Origin: Clostridia bacterium
GTDB lineage: Bacteria > Bacillota > Clostridia > Oscillospirales > QAKW01
DNA length: 5,054 bases
Direction of reading: 5' to 3'
Assembly (NCBI GenBank): GCA_017442025.1
Contig: JAFSBD010000146.1
Coordinates: 1 to 5,054 of the forward strand
The notes beneath the pieces are model-generated. The model was not told where the DNA came from, did not search any database, and saw only the letters and a list, made by a program, of their open reading frames with translations. Below are positions 1 through 5,054 of the stretch, in pieces (within the stretch, counting starts at the first letter, position 1; every line of letters starts with the position of its first letter). The translations under genes were made by a program, and so were the position numbers.

Positions 1-24
1 AATATCTATGTATGATAAATTTTT

Positions 25-30
25 GGAGGA
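25..30 (+). promoter_or_regulatory. Shine-Dalgarno site of the zinc-ribbon gene
   Basis: GGAGGA lies 8 nt before the ATG at 39. It decides the start: the in-frame ATG at 12 lies upstream of this site, has no ribosome binding site visible in the window, and would make the protein start through the SD sequence itself. Confidence 0.8.
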
Positions 31-38
31 CATCGATT

Positions 39-398
39 ATGGATATTTTAGAACAAATCACCCAAGAGGCCAAAAAGGCCGGGGAGTTTATTACCGAAAA
101 GGCTGTTATTGTTAAGGACTATACCGTTGCCACCTGGGATGCCGCGGAGATCCGCAACCGCATCGAGGGGCTTTATAAATCCATCGGCAAGGCTATGTAT
201 TTAGCGCACACCACCGAGGCGGATACCGCCGAAGAGATCGATGGTTATATCAATGAGCTGATCTCTTTGCATGAAGCCTTAAAGGAAAAAGAAGCAGAGC
301 GTCAAGCCATCCGCAACCGCAAGGTTTGCCCTGCCTGCGATAAACCTATTGAAAAGGGAAATATCTTCTGCCCCCATTGCGGCACGCAAGTAAAATAA
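39..398 (+). CDS. Small coiled-coil protein with C-terminal zinc ribbon, function unknown
   Basis: A 119-residue protein read from the ATG at 39, chosen because GGAGGA sits 8 nt upstream. Residues 1-95 are charged and helical, with no signal peptide or membrane segment. The stretch from about 35 to 95 (Ala/Glu/Lys/Arg rich) probably forms a helical hairpin or coiled coil. The C-terminus holds a CxxC-x10-CxxC zinc ribbon with Cys97, Cys100, Cys111 and Cys114 (CPAC and CPHCG knuckles). Small cytoplasmic proteins of this build (helical region plus terminal zinc ribbon) are common in Clostridia and have no assigned role that I know of. The gene is followed after 36 bp by the flippase gene with no terminator between them, so the two are probably co-transcribed. 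Only 38 bp of upstream sequence is present, so its promoter and upstream neighbour cannot be seen. The zinc ribbon is clear; any function would be a guess. Confidence 0.88.
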   Translation: MDILEQITQEAKKAGEFITEKAVIVKDYTVATWDAAEIRNRIEGLYKSIGKAMYLAHTTEADTAEEIDGYINELISLHEALKEKEAERQAIRNRKVCPACDKPIEKGNIFCPHCGTQVK

Positions 399-420
399 AG
401 TTCTTTCGTTCAAATCCAAA

Positions 421-430
421 AAGAAGGTGA
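421..430 (+). promoter_or_regulatory. Near-perfect Shine-Dalgarno site supporting a TTG start
   Basis: AAGAAGGTGA matches the full anti-SD complement AAGGAGGTGA at 9 of 10 positions and ends 4 nt before the TTG at 435. The strong pairing may offset the weak TTG start codon and supports that start for the flippase. Confidence 0.8.
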
Positions 431-434
431 AATT

Positions 435-2036
435 TTGGCTAAAGCACAAAAAAACTTTTTAAGCGGAGCCATGATCCTGACCGTGGCTAATATTTTGGTC
501 AAGTTGATCGGGGCTGTCTATAAGATCCCCCTGGCAAACTGGATCGATAATGTGGGCATGAACTATTATAATGATGCCTATCAAATTTTCAGTCTGCTCT
601 TCATTCTATCCACCGGCGGTGTTCCGGTGGCCATCGCAAAAATGGTCAGCGAATCATTAGTCGATAAGCGCTATCAGGAGCCCAAAAAGATCCTGCGCAT
701 CTCTTCGGGAATCTTCGGTATCATCGGCTTTATTTTTACAGCCGCTCTTATTCTTTCAGCAGGCTGGCTTTCCGCCGTTCTTAAGAGTGATACCCTTAAT
801 TATTGCCTGGTTTTGATTGCGCCCGCCATCTTTTTAACTTCGGTAACTGCCACCATCAAAGGCTACTTCCAGGGCTATAAATGCATGACCCCTACCGCTA
901 TTTTCCAGGTGATCGAAGCAGCCTTTAAATTAGTGGGGCTTGGAATTGTTTTCATCATGCTGGCAAGGGGCATTAAAGATCCCATGATCTTGGCCTGCGG
1001 CGGCATTTTGGGTGTTACCTTCGGTTCCTTTGCCGCGAGCGTTTTCATCCTGATCCGATTTATGACCGAGCGGGAGATCGGTTACCATGCCGAAGAAGGG
1101 CGTCCTGCTCTTTCGGCAAGTTCCATTGCCAAAACAACCGTAACTCTGGCGATCCCCATCTCCTTAAGTTCCTCGGTCATGAGTATTACCTCGACCTTGG
1201 ATATGTTCCTGGTCAAGGGAAGCCTGGCTGCCTACGGATTTAACAACGAGATGGTCAAAGAAGTCTACGGTGCATACGCGGGCGCAACATCCTCTTTATT
1301 CAACCTCCCTCCCACGCTGACAGTAACCGTCGGCATCGCGGTTTTGCCCTTTTTGACTACAGCCCTGGCAGAAAAGAATATTGCCGAGGCCTATACGAAT
1401 ATGCGGTCTTCCTCCAAAGTGGTGGCATTGATCGCCATGCCCTGTGCATTGGGGATGAGCGCCATGAGCGAACCAATCGTGAAACTGCTTTATAGGGAAT
1501 CTTTCTGGGATGTTGCCATCCCCACCTTGCGGGTTTTGGCCATCTCGGTCTTCTTTGTCGCTTTTGTTTCCCTCACCGGAGTATTTTTACAAGCGGCCGG
1601 TAAGGTAAAAACTGCACTCCTTACCATGGGGATCGGCGGGCTGATGAAATTGATCGTCAATGTTACCATGGTGCGTCAGATCGGCATTATGGGCGCACCT
1701 TTAGGCACCTTCGCCTGCTACGGCACCATCGCCTTACTAAACGTGATATTCATCTATCGTTATATCGGCTTCCGCCTGCCTGTTAAGGCAACCATTCTCA
1801 AGCCCTTTGCCTGCGCTGCCCTCTGCAGCGCCGCTGCCTATGGCGTTTGGAGATTGCTCTGCATAGCAGGTCTTTCTTCCAACCTATCGCTAATGGTTGC
1901 TTTAGCAATTGCCGTAATTGTTTATGTTGCGGCTTTGCTGCTGTTTAAAGTTCTCACCAAAGAGGATATGACCTTTATCCCCAAGGGCGATAAGATCGGC
2001 GCTTTCCTGGAAAAGAAGGGCCGGATCCATGAATAA
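435..2036 (+). CDS. Lipid-linked oligosaccharide flippase, MurJ/SpoVB-like (YabM position)
   Basis: A 533-residue integral membrane protein of the MOP exporter superfamily (polysaccharide biosynthesis/SpoVB group). Family members flip undecaprenyl-linked saccharides, such as peptidoglycan or polysaccharide precursors, across the cytoplasmic membrane. Hydrophobicity suggests 14 helices, at roughly residues 11-31, 48-70, 88-110, 121-142, 154-176, 183-208, 231-256, 284-308, 326-346, 361-387, 393-412, 418-441, 455-478 and 484-506. Family hallmarks include KLIGAVYKIPLA near residues 23-34, the YY..AYQIFSLLF..STGGVPVAIAK region at 44-69, and the YFQGYK.MTPTAIFQVIE loop at 144-161. The length fits the B. 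subtilis SpoVB/YabM group (about 520-530 residues). The start is TTG, backed by a strong SD. The gene overlaps mazG by 8 nt. Its place just before mazG matches yabM of B. subtilis rather than spoVB itself, so the substrate and any sporulation role are inferred only from family and synteny. Confidence 0.93.
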   Translation: MAKAQKNFLSGAMILTVANILVKLIGAVYKIPLANWIDNVGMNYYNDAYQIFSLLFILSTGGVPVAIAKMVSESLVDKRYQEPKKILRISSGIFGIIGFIFTAALILSAGWLSAVLKSDTLNYCLVLIAPAIFLTSVTATIKGYFQGYKCMTPTAIFQVIEAAFKLVGLGIVFIMLARGIKDPMILACGGILGVTFGSFAASVFILIRFMTEREIGYHAEEGRPALSASSIAKTTVTLAIPISLSSSVMSITSTLDMFLVKGSLAAYGFNNEMVKEVYGAYAGATSSLFNLPPTLTVTVGIAVLPFLTTALAEKNIAEAYTNMRSSSKVVALIAMPCALGMSAMSEPIVKLLYRESFWDVAIPTLRVLAISVFFVAFVSLTGVFLQAAGKVKTALLTMGIGGLMKLIVNVTMVRQIGIMGAPLGTFACYGTIALLNVIFIYRYIGFRLPVKATILKPFACAALCSAAAYGVWRLLCIAGLSSNLSLMVALAIAVIVYVAALLLFKVLTKEDMTFIPKGDKIGAFLEKKGRIHE

Positions 2037-2682
2037 AGATCTTTTCAAGCAGCAGGAGCATTTCAGCTTCGAGGATGTTTGCGCGCTGATCCAATTTCTG
2101 CGCAGCCCCGAAGGATGTCCCTGGGATCGGGTCCAGACCCATCAATCGGTGCGTCGGGGCGTGATCGAAGAGGCCTATGAGGTGGCCGAAGCCATCGATC
2201 GGGCAGACGACCCGATGATGATCGAGGAGTTGGGGGATCTGCTGATGCAGGTTCTCTTCCATGCTGATATCGCAAAGGCCGAAGGGCGGTTTTCCATGCA
2301 GGAGGTCTATGACCGCCTATGCAAAAAGCTGATCTTCCGCCACCCCAACATTTTCGAAGGGGAAGATGCGGTGGATTGGCAGGAACTCAAGCGGCGGGAA
2401 AAGGGTCAGCAAACCTTAACGGAAGAGTTGGAAGGCATTGCCAAAACGCTCCCCGCGCTGAACCGCGCCGAAAAGATCGCGGGCAAGCTGGCGGAAGAGA
2501 AAGATATGCTTGCCGCTCTTTTGCAAAACAGCGCTGCAAATTTTGCCGAAAAACCGAATGCCGAAACGCTGGGCGACCTGCTTTTTACTGCGGCATCGAT
2601 GGCAAAAAACTCCAATATTGACCCGGAAGAGGCTCTTCACAGGAAAAACCAACAAAAAATCGCCCAAACTTATGGAAAATAA
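2029..2682 (+). CDS. mazG: MazG-family nucleoside triphosphate pyrophosphohydrolase, short C-terminal half
   Basis: A 217-residue cytoplasmic protein. MazG enzymes hydrolyse (d)NTPs to NMP and pyrophosphate using Mg2+ held by EExxE and ExxD motifs. The N-terminal domain (about 13-110) is canonical: LRSPEGCPWD at 24-33, EExxE as Glu47/Glu48/Glu51, ExxD as Glu67/Asp70 in EELGDLL, the GRFSM turn near 86-90 and RHPNIF at 104-109. A linker with LPALNRAEKI (141-150) leads to a second MazG-like half. There GDLLF (182-186) and IDPEEALHRKN (197-207) remain, but the EExxE helix is missing and the ExxD glutamate is Thr180. The protein is about 45 residues shorter than the two-domain E. coli enzyme. Unlike B. 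subtilis YabN, it has no N-terminal tetrapyrrole-methylase domain. Its ATG lies inside the end of the flippase gene (8-nt overlap) with AGAAGGG 8 nt upstream, so translation is probably coupled. The substrate range cannot be read from sequence. Confidence 0.93.
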   Translation: MNKDLFKQQEHFSFEDVCALIQFLRSPEGCPWDRVQTHQSVRRGVIEEAYEVAEAIDRADDPMMIEELGDLLMQVLFHADIAKAEGRFSMQEVYDRLCKKLIFRHPNIFEGEDAVDWQELKRREKGQQTLTEELEGIAKTLPALNRAEKIAGKLAEEKDMLAALLQNSAANFAEKPNAETLGDLLFTAASMAKNSNIDPEEALHRKNQQKIAQTYGK

Positions 2683-2703
2683 CAAGTTTTTTTCAAAAAA
2701 GGC

Positions 2704-2732
2704 TTGCAAAATGCATCGTTTTGATGCATAAT
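2704..2732 (+). promoter_or_regulatory. Sigma-A-type promoter of hup
   Basis: TTGCAA (2704-2709, 4 of 6 consensus bases) and CATAAT (2727-2732, 5 of 6) are separated by an ideal 17 bp. Transcription would start near 2739, giving an AT-rich leader of about 60 nt before hup. The surrounding gap between mazG and hup (2683-2798) contains no gene. A perfect inverted repeat fills the spacer and overlaps the -10 box. Confidence 0.65.
2711..2729. repeat. Perfect 7-bp inverted repeat in the hup promoter spacer
   Basis: ATGCATC (2711-2717), GTTTT, then GATGCAT (2723-2729) form a perfect 7-bp inverted repeat around a 5-bp centre. It lies between the -35 and -10 boxes and covers the first three bases of the -10. 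That is a typical position for a repressor operator. The repeat could form a hairpin in RNA reading through from mazG, but no T-run follows, so it does not look like an intrinsic terminator. No regulator is identified. Confidence 0.6.
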
Positions 2733-2785
2733 AATCTCATGAAGTATCACCTGGTTATGTGATTAAAATAACTAAATTACATTTT

Positions 2786-2790
2786 GGAGG
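2786..2790 (+). promoter_or_regulatory. Shine-Dalgarno site of hup
   Basis: GGAGG lies 8 nt before the ATG at 2799. It rules out the in-frame TTG at 2784, which overlaps this site, and gives a 90-residue HU of normal length beginning MNKAEL. Confidence 0.88.
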
Positions 2791-2798
2791 AAATTAAA

Positions 2799-3071
2799 AT
2801 GAACAAAGCAGAACTGATCGCTGCAGTTGCAGCAAAGGCCGGCGTATCCCAGAAGGATGCAGGCATCGTTGTTTCCGCTGTATTGGATGAAATCAAAGAA
2901 GCTCTGAAGAAGGGTGATAAGGTTCAGTTGGTTGGCTTCGGCTCTTTCGAAGTCCGCGCCAAGGCTGCCCGCACCGGCAAGAACCCCAGAACCGGCGAGA
3001 CCATCAACATCCCCGCTTCCAAGGCTCCTGCTTTCAAGGCCGGCAAGGCTTTCAAAGATTATATCGGTTAA
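2799..3071 (+). CDS. hup: HU-family nucleoid-associated DNA-binding protein
   Basis: A 90-residue HU, the usual family length. HU acts as a dimer that binds the minor groove with little sequence preference, bends DNA and compacts the nucleoid. Residues 1-45 form the helical dimerisation body, starting MNKAELIAAVAAKAG. GFGSFEVR (46-53) is the HU/IHF signature. The beta-arm carries RTGKNPRTGE (58-67) with the intercalating Pro63, and the C-terminus INIPAS..PAFKAGKAFKDYI (69-89) is canonical. Codon use is visibly biased toward a few codons (AAG, GCT/GCC, GGC, ATC), as expected for an abundant protein. It has its own promoter upstream and a strong hairpin terminator just after the stop, so most transcripts are probably monocistronic. 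HU versus IHF: the lack of IHF-specific extensions and the single gene in this Bacillota-like context favour HU. Confidence 0.97.
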   Translation: MNKAELIAAVAAKAGVSQKDAGIVVSAVLDEIKEALKKGDKVQLVGFGSFEVRAKAARTGKNPRTGETINIPASKAPAFKAGKAFKDYIG

Positions 3072-3081
3072 TCAATTTTAA

Positions 3082-3109
3082 AAAAGCCAGCACTTCGGTG
3101 CTGGCTTTT
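3082..3109 (+). terminator. Intrinsic terminator of hup with UUCG loop
   Basis: GCCAGCAC (3086-3093) pairs perfectly with GTGCTGGC (3098-3105) around a C(UUCG)G tetraloop. AAAA (3082-3085) can pair with TTTT (3106-3109) to extend the stem to 12 bp. The T-run has only four residues and is followed by AAAA, so termination may be incomplete. The hairpin starts 10 nt after the hup stop and ends 20 nt before the rqcP start codon. Confidence 0.9.
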
Positions 3110-3129
3110 AAAATAAAGGAATATAAATT

Positions 3130-3372
3130 ATGCGTATCGACAAATTTCTTAAAGTAAGCCGCCTCATCAAGCGGCGCACTGTTGCCACCGAGGCCTGCAA
3201 CAGCGGGCGAATTACCATTAATGATAAAGTGGCCAAGGCCTCCACCGACGTGAAGGAAGGCGATATTATTACCATCGGCTTTGGCGGAAAGCAGACCAAG
3301 GTTCGGGTGAAAAAGATCGTGGAATTCATCAAAGCCGAAGAGGCCGATACCCTCTTTGATGCAATCGAATAA
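3130..3372 (+). CDS. rqcP: RqcP (YabO), S4-domain ribosome quality control factor
   Basis: An 80-residue S4 RNA-binding protein that closely resembles B. subtilis YabO/RqcP (about 86 residues). RqcP binds stalled 50S subunits together with RqcH and stabilises the P-site tRNA, allowing poly-alanine tailing of stalled nascent chains. It is related to Hsp15. The S4 fold spans about residues 1-60: MRIDKFLKVSRLIKRR (1-16), GRITIN (26-31), AKAS.DVKEGD (35-45). Arg2 and Arg16, reported as important in the Bacillus protein, are both present. The C-terminal tail (61-80) is acidic and helical. AAAGGA (3115-3120) lies 9 nt before the ATG. No promoter is visible between the hup terminator and this gene, so transcription probably comes by read-through from hup. 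The sporulation genes yabP/yabQ, which usually follow yabO, are absent; a convergent ABC-F gene comes next. Confidence 0.94.
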   Translation: MRIDKFLKVSRLIKRRTVATEACNSGRITINDKVAKASTDVKEGDIITIGFGGKQTKVRVKKIVEFIKAEEADTLFDAIE

Positions 3373-3373
3373 T

Positions 3374-3402
3374 AAAATGGCTATCATACCGATAGCCTTT
3401 TT
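3374..3402. terminator. Bidirectional terminator between rqcP and the ABC-F gene
   Basis: GGCTATC (3379-3385) and GATAGCC (3391-3397) form a perfect 7-bp stem with a 5-nt loop, followed by TTTTT (3398-3402) on the plus strand. On the minus strand the same stem is followed by A, then TTTT (complement of 3374-3377). The hairpin sits in the 31-bp gap between two convergent genes and can end both transcripts. Confidence 0.88.
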
Positions 3403-3403
3403 A

Positions 3404-5054
3404 TTATTCTTCTTGCAGCAGCAACCACCGCTCGGTTAGTTCATCCTGGCTTGCGCGCAACGCCTCCATGACGGTGCAGCATTCTTCCAGCACCTTATAA
3501 TCGGCAGAGCCGCCATCCAGGATGGCTTGCCTTTCAGCCAATTCTTCTTCGATTTCGGCAAGTTGCCGCTCGATGCGGGAAAGCTCCTGCCTACGGGCCG
3601 CCTCCTTGGCCCGATCTTCTTTGCTTTTATAGCCGTTTGAAACGGCCTTTTTTTCTTTGGGCGGCGAGGGGGACATTTCCACAGGCTGCTCCTCCCAATA
3701 ATCCTCCAGCCGCTTGAGCTCCACCAAGCCTTTGGGGGTCAGCTTCAAGATGCGGGTTGGCACCTTGGAAAGAAAGTAACGGTCATGGGAGACCACCAAT
3801 AAATTACCCTGGAAATCGGCGATACTACGCTCCACTTCTTCCCTTGCGGGCAGATCCAGATGGTTGGTGGGCTCATCCAGCAAAAGGGTGTTGCACCGCT
3901 TGGGCATCAATACCGCAAACTGGAACCGCGCCCGCTCTCCGCCGGAGAGGGTGCCCACCTTTAAGTCTACCTCTTCCCCTAAGAAAGAAACCTGCGCCAG
4001 CAGGGAGCGAAGCTGCTGGTAGGTCATTTGAGGATAGAGGAAAGAAAGCTCTTCCAAAACGGAATGATCGTCGTTCTCAAACTGAATGGCCTGGCGGAAG
4101 ATTCCCTTCTCGATATTACTCCCCCAACGGATCTTACCGCTGATGGGAGCAAGCTCCCCCATCAGCACCGAAAGGAGGGTGGATTTTCCTGTTCCGTTGC
4201 CGCCGACAATGGCGATCTTTTCCCCCTTTTGCATCTGCAGGGAAAGGCCGCTGAAAAGCTGATGCTCCTCCCCTACCGAAACGGTCAGGTCGCGGCATTG
4301 GAGGACATCGTTGCCCCCGGCCCGATCCAACGGAAATTTCAGGTGCAGCCGCCGCTCTCTTTCATGGGGCTTATCCATCAGTTCCATCTTTTCCAACTGC
4401 TTTCGACGGCTTTTCGCCATAGCGGAGGTGGAGGCACGCACCAAATTCCGATCGATATAATCGGTTAGCTTGGCAACCTCCTTTTCCTGCTGTTCATATA
4501 ACCGCTCCTGCTCCTTGAGCCAGAGTTCTTTTTGTTCCTTAAAGGCGGTATAATTACCCTTATAGCACCGAACGGTGCCCGCCTGCATATCCCAGATCTC
4601 GCTGACGCAACGATCTAAAAAGAACCGATCATGGGAGACAACGATAACGGACCCTTTATAATTATTTATGTAGCTTTCCAGCCAACTCAATGTCTTAAAA
4701 TCCAGATGGTTGGTGGGCTCATCCAAAAGCAACAGATTGGGTTGCTCGATCAAAAGCTTGCATAAAGCCAGGCGGGTCTGCTCTCCGCCCGAAAGATCCG
4801 CCACATCCATCGAAAGATCATAATGCTCAAAGCCCATGCCATTAAGCACTGTTTTGATCCGAACGTCGATCTGATAGGCATCGGTGGCATCGATGATTGC
4901 CTGCAGGCGGGTATATTCCTTGGGATCTGCGGTATGGGGCAGTTTTTCGATGGCATCCAGCCCTTCCTGCACCACGCTCCGCAGTTCCTCCATCATGCTT
5001 TTTCCGCCCGAAAGGCCGCTATTCTGCCGCAAATAACCCATTCGTACATTCGGG
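3404..5054 (-). CDS. ABC-F family ATPase, YdiF-like, 5' end outside the window
   Basis: A partial gene; the reading frame stays open to the window edge. Counting from the Met codon at 5039-5041 (an internal residue, not the true start), 545 residues follow, plus four residues upstream. The first ABC domain enters just before its Q-loop (GYLRQ, 2-6), so its Walker A is outside the window. Its signature LSGGEQ (83-88), Walker B LLLLDEPTNHLD (103-114) and H-loop SHDRF (136-140) are present. The charged linker at about 165-240, with DRNLVRAST and SRRKQLEKM, is the ABC-F arm that reaches the ribosomal P-site tRNA. The second ABC domain is complete: Walker A GGNGTGKST (280-288), Gln317, LSGGER (365-370), Walker B (385-396) and SHDRY (418-422). 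A charged C-terminal extension (450-545) is coiled-coil, as in YdiF/Uup proteins. It has no membrane segments, so it is a cytosolic translation factor rather than a transporter. The linker most resembles B. subtilis YdiF (about 640 residues, from memory). Antibiotic resistance is not indicated. Confidence 0.93.
   Translation of the reverse strand, partial: PNVRMGYLRQNSGLSGGKSMMEELRSVVQEGLDAIEKLPHTADPKEYTRLQAIIDATDAYQIDVRIKTVLNGMGFEHYDLSMDVADLSGGEQTRLALCKLLIEQPNLLLLDEPTNHLDFKTLSWLESYINNYKGSVIVVSHDRFFLDRCVSEIWDMQAGTVRCYKGNYTAFKEQKELWLKEQERLYEQQEKEVAKLTDYIDRNLVRASTSAMAKSRRKQLEKMELMDKPHERERRLHLKFPLDRAGGNDVLQCRDLTVSVGEEHQLFSGLSLQMQKGEKIAIVGGNGTGKSTLLSVLMGELAPISGKIRWGSNIEKGIFRQAIQFENDDHSVLEELSFLYPQMTYQQLRSLLAQVSFLGEEVDLKVGTLSGGERARFQFAVLMPKRCNTLLLDEPTNHLDLPAREEVERSIADFQGNLLVVSHDRYFLSKVPTRILKLTPKGLVELKRLEDYWEEQPVEMSPSPPKEKKAVSNGYKSKEDRAKEAARRQELSRIERQLAEIEEELAERQAILDGGSADYKVLEECCTVMEALRASQDELTERWLLLQEE
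3854..3879. repeat. 26-bp direct repeat, copy 1 (second Walker B of the ABC-F gene)
   Basis: Identical over 26 bp to 4700-4725. On the minus strand it encodes DEPTNHLD of the second ABC domain, plus the last two bases of the preceding Leu codon. The protein motif is conserved in both domains of ABC-F proteins, but here the codons are identical too. Confidence 0.85.
4700..4725. repeat. 26-bp direct repeat, copy 2 (first Walker B of the ABC-F gene)
   Basis: Same 26 bp as 3854-3879, 846 bp away in the same orientation, encoding DEPTNHLD of the first ABC domain. Identity stops exactly at both ends of the motif. Confidence 0.85.

Noticed and set aside
11..16. TATGAT as a -10 box for the first gene
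   Set aside because: The predicted start would fall within the SD and any -35 box lies outside the window, so it cannot be supported.
12..38. Upstream ATG at 12 as start of the zinc-ribbon gene
   Set aside because: No SD is visible ahead of it and the frame would run through the GGAGGA site; the ATG at 39 is well placed.
2683..2706. CAAG, T-run, A-run, CTTG as a terminator after mazG
   Set aside because: The stem is almost all A-T with a two-base bulge and no following T-run; it also overlaps the hup -35 box.
1975..2709. Minus-strand and alternative-frame open frames over mazG
   Set aside because: They overlap the conserved mazG frame and show no recognisable domain.
2733..2764. Imperfect stem in the hup leader (AATCTCAT with ATGTGATT)
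   Set aside because: It has one mismatch, a 16-nt loop and an AT-rich context, and part of it precedes the predicted transcription start; it is not distinguishable from chance.
2784..2798. TTG at 2784 as the hup start
   Set aside because: It overlaps the SD; the ATG at 2799 gives the standard 90-residue HU.
3757..4468. Plus-strand open frames (3757-4143 and 4028-4468) opposite the ABC-F gene
   Set aside because: They are antisense shadows of a clearly conserved gene, with low-complexity translations and no family motif.
3404..5054. ABC-F gene as an antibiotic-resistance determinant or transporter ATPase
   Set aside because: It has no membrane partner, and its linker and C-terminal extension resemble housekeeping YdiF/Uup proteins rather than known resistance types.

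Overview
The window looks like chromosomal core sequence from a Bacillota bacterium, most likely a member of Clostridia. The evidence is the gene order (SpoVB/YabM-type flippase, mazG, hup, rqcP/yabO), strong Shine-Dalgarno sites, a TTG start, and closely packed genes with moderate G+C. I recall this order as a Clostridia version of the Bacillus subtilis spoVT-yabM-yabN-yabO neighbourhood, with an HU gene inserted before yabO.

Layout: a short zinc-ribbon protein of unknown function (39-398, +) is followed after 36 bp by a 14-helix lipid-linked oligosaccharide flippase (435-2036, +). The flippase overlaps mazG (2029-2682, +) by 8 nt. An AT-rich gap of about 116 bp (2683-2798) carries a sigma-A-like promoter with a perfect inverted repeat between its -35 and -10 boxes. 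This promoter drives hup (2799-3071, +), which ends at a UUCG-loop hairpin terminator. The rqcP/yabO gene (3130-3372, +) begins only about 20 bp after that hairpin. A bidirectional terminator then separates the plus-strand genes from a convergent ABC-F ATPase gene (3404 to the window end, -). The ABC-F gene is cut at its 5' end by the window edge.

Functionally this is a housekeeping block: cell-envelope lipid flipping, nucleotide-pool cleaning, nucleoid packing, and two factors that act on ribosomes (RqcP in ribosome-associated quality control, and an ABC-F protein). No mobile element, CRISPR array, tRNA/rRNA or defence system is visible. I do not see an undescribed system here. The points most worth a second look are the inverted repeat inside the hup promoter, the apparently leaky terminator through which rqcP must be transcribed, and a shortened C-terminal half of MazG that has lost its metal-binding acidic motifs.
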